Assembly (NCBI GenBank): GCA_022448315.1
Contig: JAKVCA010000025.1
Span: forward strand, 32,728 to 96,727
Source: Pirellulaceae bacterium
Lineage (GTDB): Bacteria; Planctomycetota; Planctomycetia; Pirellulales; Pirellulaceae
Length of the DNA stretch: 64,000 bases
Direction: 5' to 3'
The notes beneath the pieces were generated by a model. The model was not told the DNA's origin, made no database searches, and saw nothing but the letters and a program-made list of their open reading frames with translations. Made by a program: the position numbers and the translations under genes. Below, piece by piece: positions 62,215 to 64,000 of this stretch (position 1 is its first letter; each line of letters starts with the position of its first letter).

Positions 62215-63351
62215 ATGAAGTCCGGGGAAATGTCAAACTCTCAGACAACCGCCCTTGCCGCCCTCTCTCAATCACTTGCATGCCCCATGAACCTGCTCCG
62301 CCTGACCGACAAGGGAGTCTATTGCCCTGCCGGGGGTTTCTACATCGACCCTTGGACCCGGGTAGATCGTGCTCTTATCACCCATGCGCACAGCGACCAT
62401 GCGGTCCCGGGCAGCCGCAACTACCTGGCGTGTCAGGCGGGTGAACACATCCTGATCAAGCGTCTAGGCCCGATGGGTCGGAAGTCTTTCCTCCGTTACG
62501 GGGAGTCGAAAACGGTCAACGGTGTCCGGGTTTCTTTCCATCCCGCGGGACATGTCCTTGGCAGTTCGCAAATTCGGCTTGAATACCGGGGGCACGTCTG
62601 GGTGGTTACCGGTGACTACAAACTCCAAAGCGACCCGACCTGCGCTCCCTTTGAACCGATCCGCTGCAACGTGCTTGTTAGTGAAACCACCTTCGGCTTA
62701 CCCGTCTTTCAGTGGCCAGAGCCTCGACAAGTTTTCGATGACATCAACGAATGGTGGCAAGAGAATCAGAAGTGTGGAATGGCAAGTATCGTCTACGCGT
62801 ATGCCTTGGGAAAAGCCCAGCGGATTCTATCGGGTGTTCAGAACGAAATCGGCCCCATCTTCGTGCATGGTGCCATTCACCAGATCAACCAGGGCTACGC
62901 CAAGGATGGCGTCCAGCTACCGAACACTCAGTACACGGGCAAGCTTTCGGTGAAGCCAGACTGGACCCAGGCACTCATTGTCGCGGTTCCCAGTGCCCAG
63001 GGAACACCTTGGATGCGGCGGTTTGGTCCCAGCCGGACGGCCATGGCTTCAGGTTGGATGCAACTCCGGGGAACGCGAAGAAGACGATCGGTCGATCGCG
63101 GCTTCGTCCTTTCCGATCATGTGGACTGGCCGGATCTACTGAAAGCGATCTCAGCTTCTCAAGCATCCGAAGTCTGGCTCACCCACGGTTATACGGACCA
63201 TGTCTCCAGATACCTTCAAGAGAAAGGTTACGAGACGCGCACTCTTGAAACACGGTTTCGGGGCGAGACCTTTGATGAAGATGGCGACGTGGAGCAGGCA
63301 TCCGAAAACGCGCCGCGAAAAGAGCCTCCAGTCCAAGGCGAAATTACATGA
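62215..63351 (+). CDS. ligase-associated DNA exonuclease, metallo-beta-lactamase fold
   Basis: A 378-residue protein; ATGs at 62230 (after GTCCGGGGAA) and 62287 are other possible starts. The MBL/beta-CASP signature HxHxDH is in ALITHAHSDHAVPGS, with later metal sites in FHPAGHVLGSSQIRLE, WVVTGDYK, SETTFGLPVF and LSDHVDWPDLL. This is the Cft2-like exonuclease family encoded next to ATP-dependent DNA ligases in bacteria. It acts in the cytoplasm on DNA ends, presumably with the ligase. The stop overlaps the ligase ATG (ATGA), giving tight coupling. Confidence 0.88.
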   Translation: MKSGEMSNSQTTALAALSQSLACPMNLLRLTDKGVYCPAGGFYIDPWTRVDRALITHAHSDHAVPGSRNYLACQAGEHILIKRLGPMGRKSFLRYGESKTVNGVRVSFHPAGHVLGSSQIRLEYRGHVWVVTGDYKLQSDPTCAPFEPIRCNVLVSETTFGLPVFQWPEPRQVFDDINEWWQENQKCGMASIVYAYALGKAQRILSGVQNEIGPIFVHGAIHQINQGYAKDGVQLPNTQYTGKLSVKPDWTQALIVAVPSAQGTPWMRRFGPSRTAMASGWMQLRGTRRRRSVDRGFVLSDHVDWPDLLKAISASQASEVWLTHGYTDHVSRYLQEKGYETRTLETRFRGETFDEDGDVEQASENAPRKEPPVQGEIT

Positions 63352-64000
63352 ATCTATCATTCGCCGAGCTGTTCACCCAACTCGACCAAACAACCAAAAC
63401 CAATGTCAAGATCGAGGCAATGGCCCGTTACTTCGCACAGGCCGACCCTTCATCTGCTGCTTGGGCAATCTACTTCCTGACCGGTCGCCGACTCAAACGA
63501 CTCGTCTCCACCCGACTGCTGAGAAACTGGGCTGCCGAGGCTTCGGCACTTCCAATCTGGCTATTCGATGAGTGTTACCAGACGGTCGGAGATCTTGCAG
63601 AAACGATGGCTCGCGTGATTCCGTCAGTCAATTCATTGCCCTCCAAGGATCTTTACGCGTTGGTGACCGAAGACCTGTTGCCGTTACGTCACCTCGAAGA
63701 AAGCGAAGCGCGAAGTCGGATCTTGCATATCTGGAAGACCAGTCGATACGAACAGAAATTCCTGATCAATAAGTTGATGACTGGGGGACTGCGCGTCGGA
63801 GTGTCACAAAAATTAGTCCTACGAAGTCTGGCGAAACACAGCGGGCTGGATGTCGAGGTTCTGTCTCACCGCATGATGGGAAACTGGGAACCCACGTCGG
63901 ACTGGTTCGGCTCGCTTCTCGATGCTGAAATCGGCGAAACCATGATCAGCCGACCCTATCCATTCTTACTTGCCCATCCCCTCGACCGACCTGTCAGCAC
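63348..64000 (+). CDS. ATP-dependent DNA ligase, N-terminal part (cut by window edge)
   Basis: 217 codons are visible. The sequence MNLSFAELFTQLDQTTKTNVKI, MARYFAQADPSSAAWAIYFLTG and FLINKLMTGGLRVGVSQKLV matches the DNA-binding N-terminal domain of bacterial ATP-dependent ligases associated with an MBL exonuclease. The adenylation KxDG motif would lie just beyond the edge. The start overlaps the exonuclease stop. Such ligases are thought to act in DNA repair together with a helicase and phosphoesterase that would be expected downstream. Confidence 0.88.
   Translation, partial: MNLSFAELFTQLDQTTKTNVKIEAMARYFAQADPSSAAWAIYFLTGRRLKRLVSTRLLRNWAAEASALPIWLFDECYQTVGDLAETMARVIPSVNSLPSKDLYALVTEDLLPLRHLEESEARSRILHIWKTSRYEQKFLINKLMTGGLRVGVSQKLVLRSLAKHSGLDVEVLSHRMMGNWEPTSDWFGSLLDAEIGETMISRPYPFLLAHPLDRPVS

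Noticed and set aside
1..64000. CRISPR arrays, tRNA or rRNA genes, insertion sequences, prophage
   Set aside because: I found no spaced repeat array, no tRNA-like T-arm outside coding regions, no transposase or integrase-like protein. Small or degenerate examples could escape reading by eye.

Overview
The window looks like a chromosomal segment from a planctomycete (Pirellulaceae-like), or less probably another PVC-group bacterium. The reasons are the families it is built from: four DUF1592 (PSCyt/PSD) plus DUF1552 gene pairs, the Pirellula/Verrucomicrobium-type CxxCH heme domain at the C-terminus of three large secreted proteins, many secreted sulfatases, and a DUF1080 fusion. I saw no rRNA, tRNA, CRISPR array, transposase or phage gene.

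Layout. 1-10 kb (+): end of a beta-propeller protein, a sulfatase-cytochrome c fusion, a multidomain lyase-like propeller with two hemes, a DUF1592 protein and a DUF1552 protein with overlapping or abutting ends, then a PQQ-like propeller. 10.4-15.8 kb (+): DUF1552, DUF1592, sulfatase. 15.9-18.5 kb: a DUF1552 remnant facing a sodium:solute symporter/DUF3311 pair and a LURP-one-like protein (-). 18.9-28.1 kb (+): two sulfatases, a predicted six-hairpin glycosidase and a DUF1080-propeller-heme giant. 28.5-33.9 kb (-): DUF1592, DUF1552 and a deiodinase-like protein whose frame contains an in-frame TGA at the deiodinase selenocysteine position. 34.4-46.5 kb: an unrecognised conserved protein, a double-sulfatase polypeptide (-), another sulfatase, a YeiH-type putative sulfate exporter, two carbohydrate esterase-like proteins and small membrane proteins. 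46.5-52.7 kb: a class II photolyase fused to an FAD oxidoreductase (-), two divergent paralogous small genes, a SASA-type esterase and an SDR-DUF2867 protein. 53-57.1 kb (+): a fourth DUF1592/DUF1552 pair. 57.6-62 kb: a hotdog thioesterase-crotonase fusion (-) and a PVC-type dehydrogenase/heme protein (+). 62.2-64 kb (+): a ligase-associated exonuclease and the start of an ATP-dependent DNA ligase cut by the window edge.

How the genes may work together (inference). Six sulfatase genes with seven catalytic domains, carbohydrate esterases, a predicted glycosidase, a DUF1080 domain, an SSS transporter and a putative sulfate exporter suggest use of sulfated, acylated polysaccharides. Secreted c-type hemes are interleaved with these enzymes, in one case inside a sulfatase, so an electron-transfer component may accompany glycan breakdown. 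No formylglycine-generating enzyme is present here, so sulfatase maturation must be supplied from elsewhere.

The most notable observations are the probable selenoprotein (deiodinase-like, with C-terminal EF-hands), the sulfatase-cytochrome fusion, the tandem sulfatase, the photolyase-oxidoreductase fusion, the divergent paralog pair at 49 kb, and short tandem duplications at three intergenic sites.
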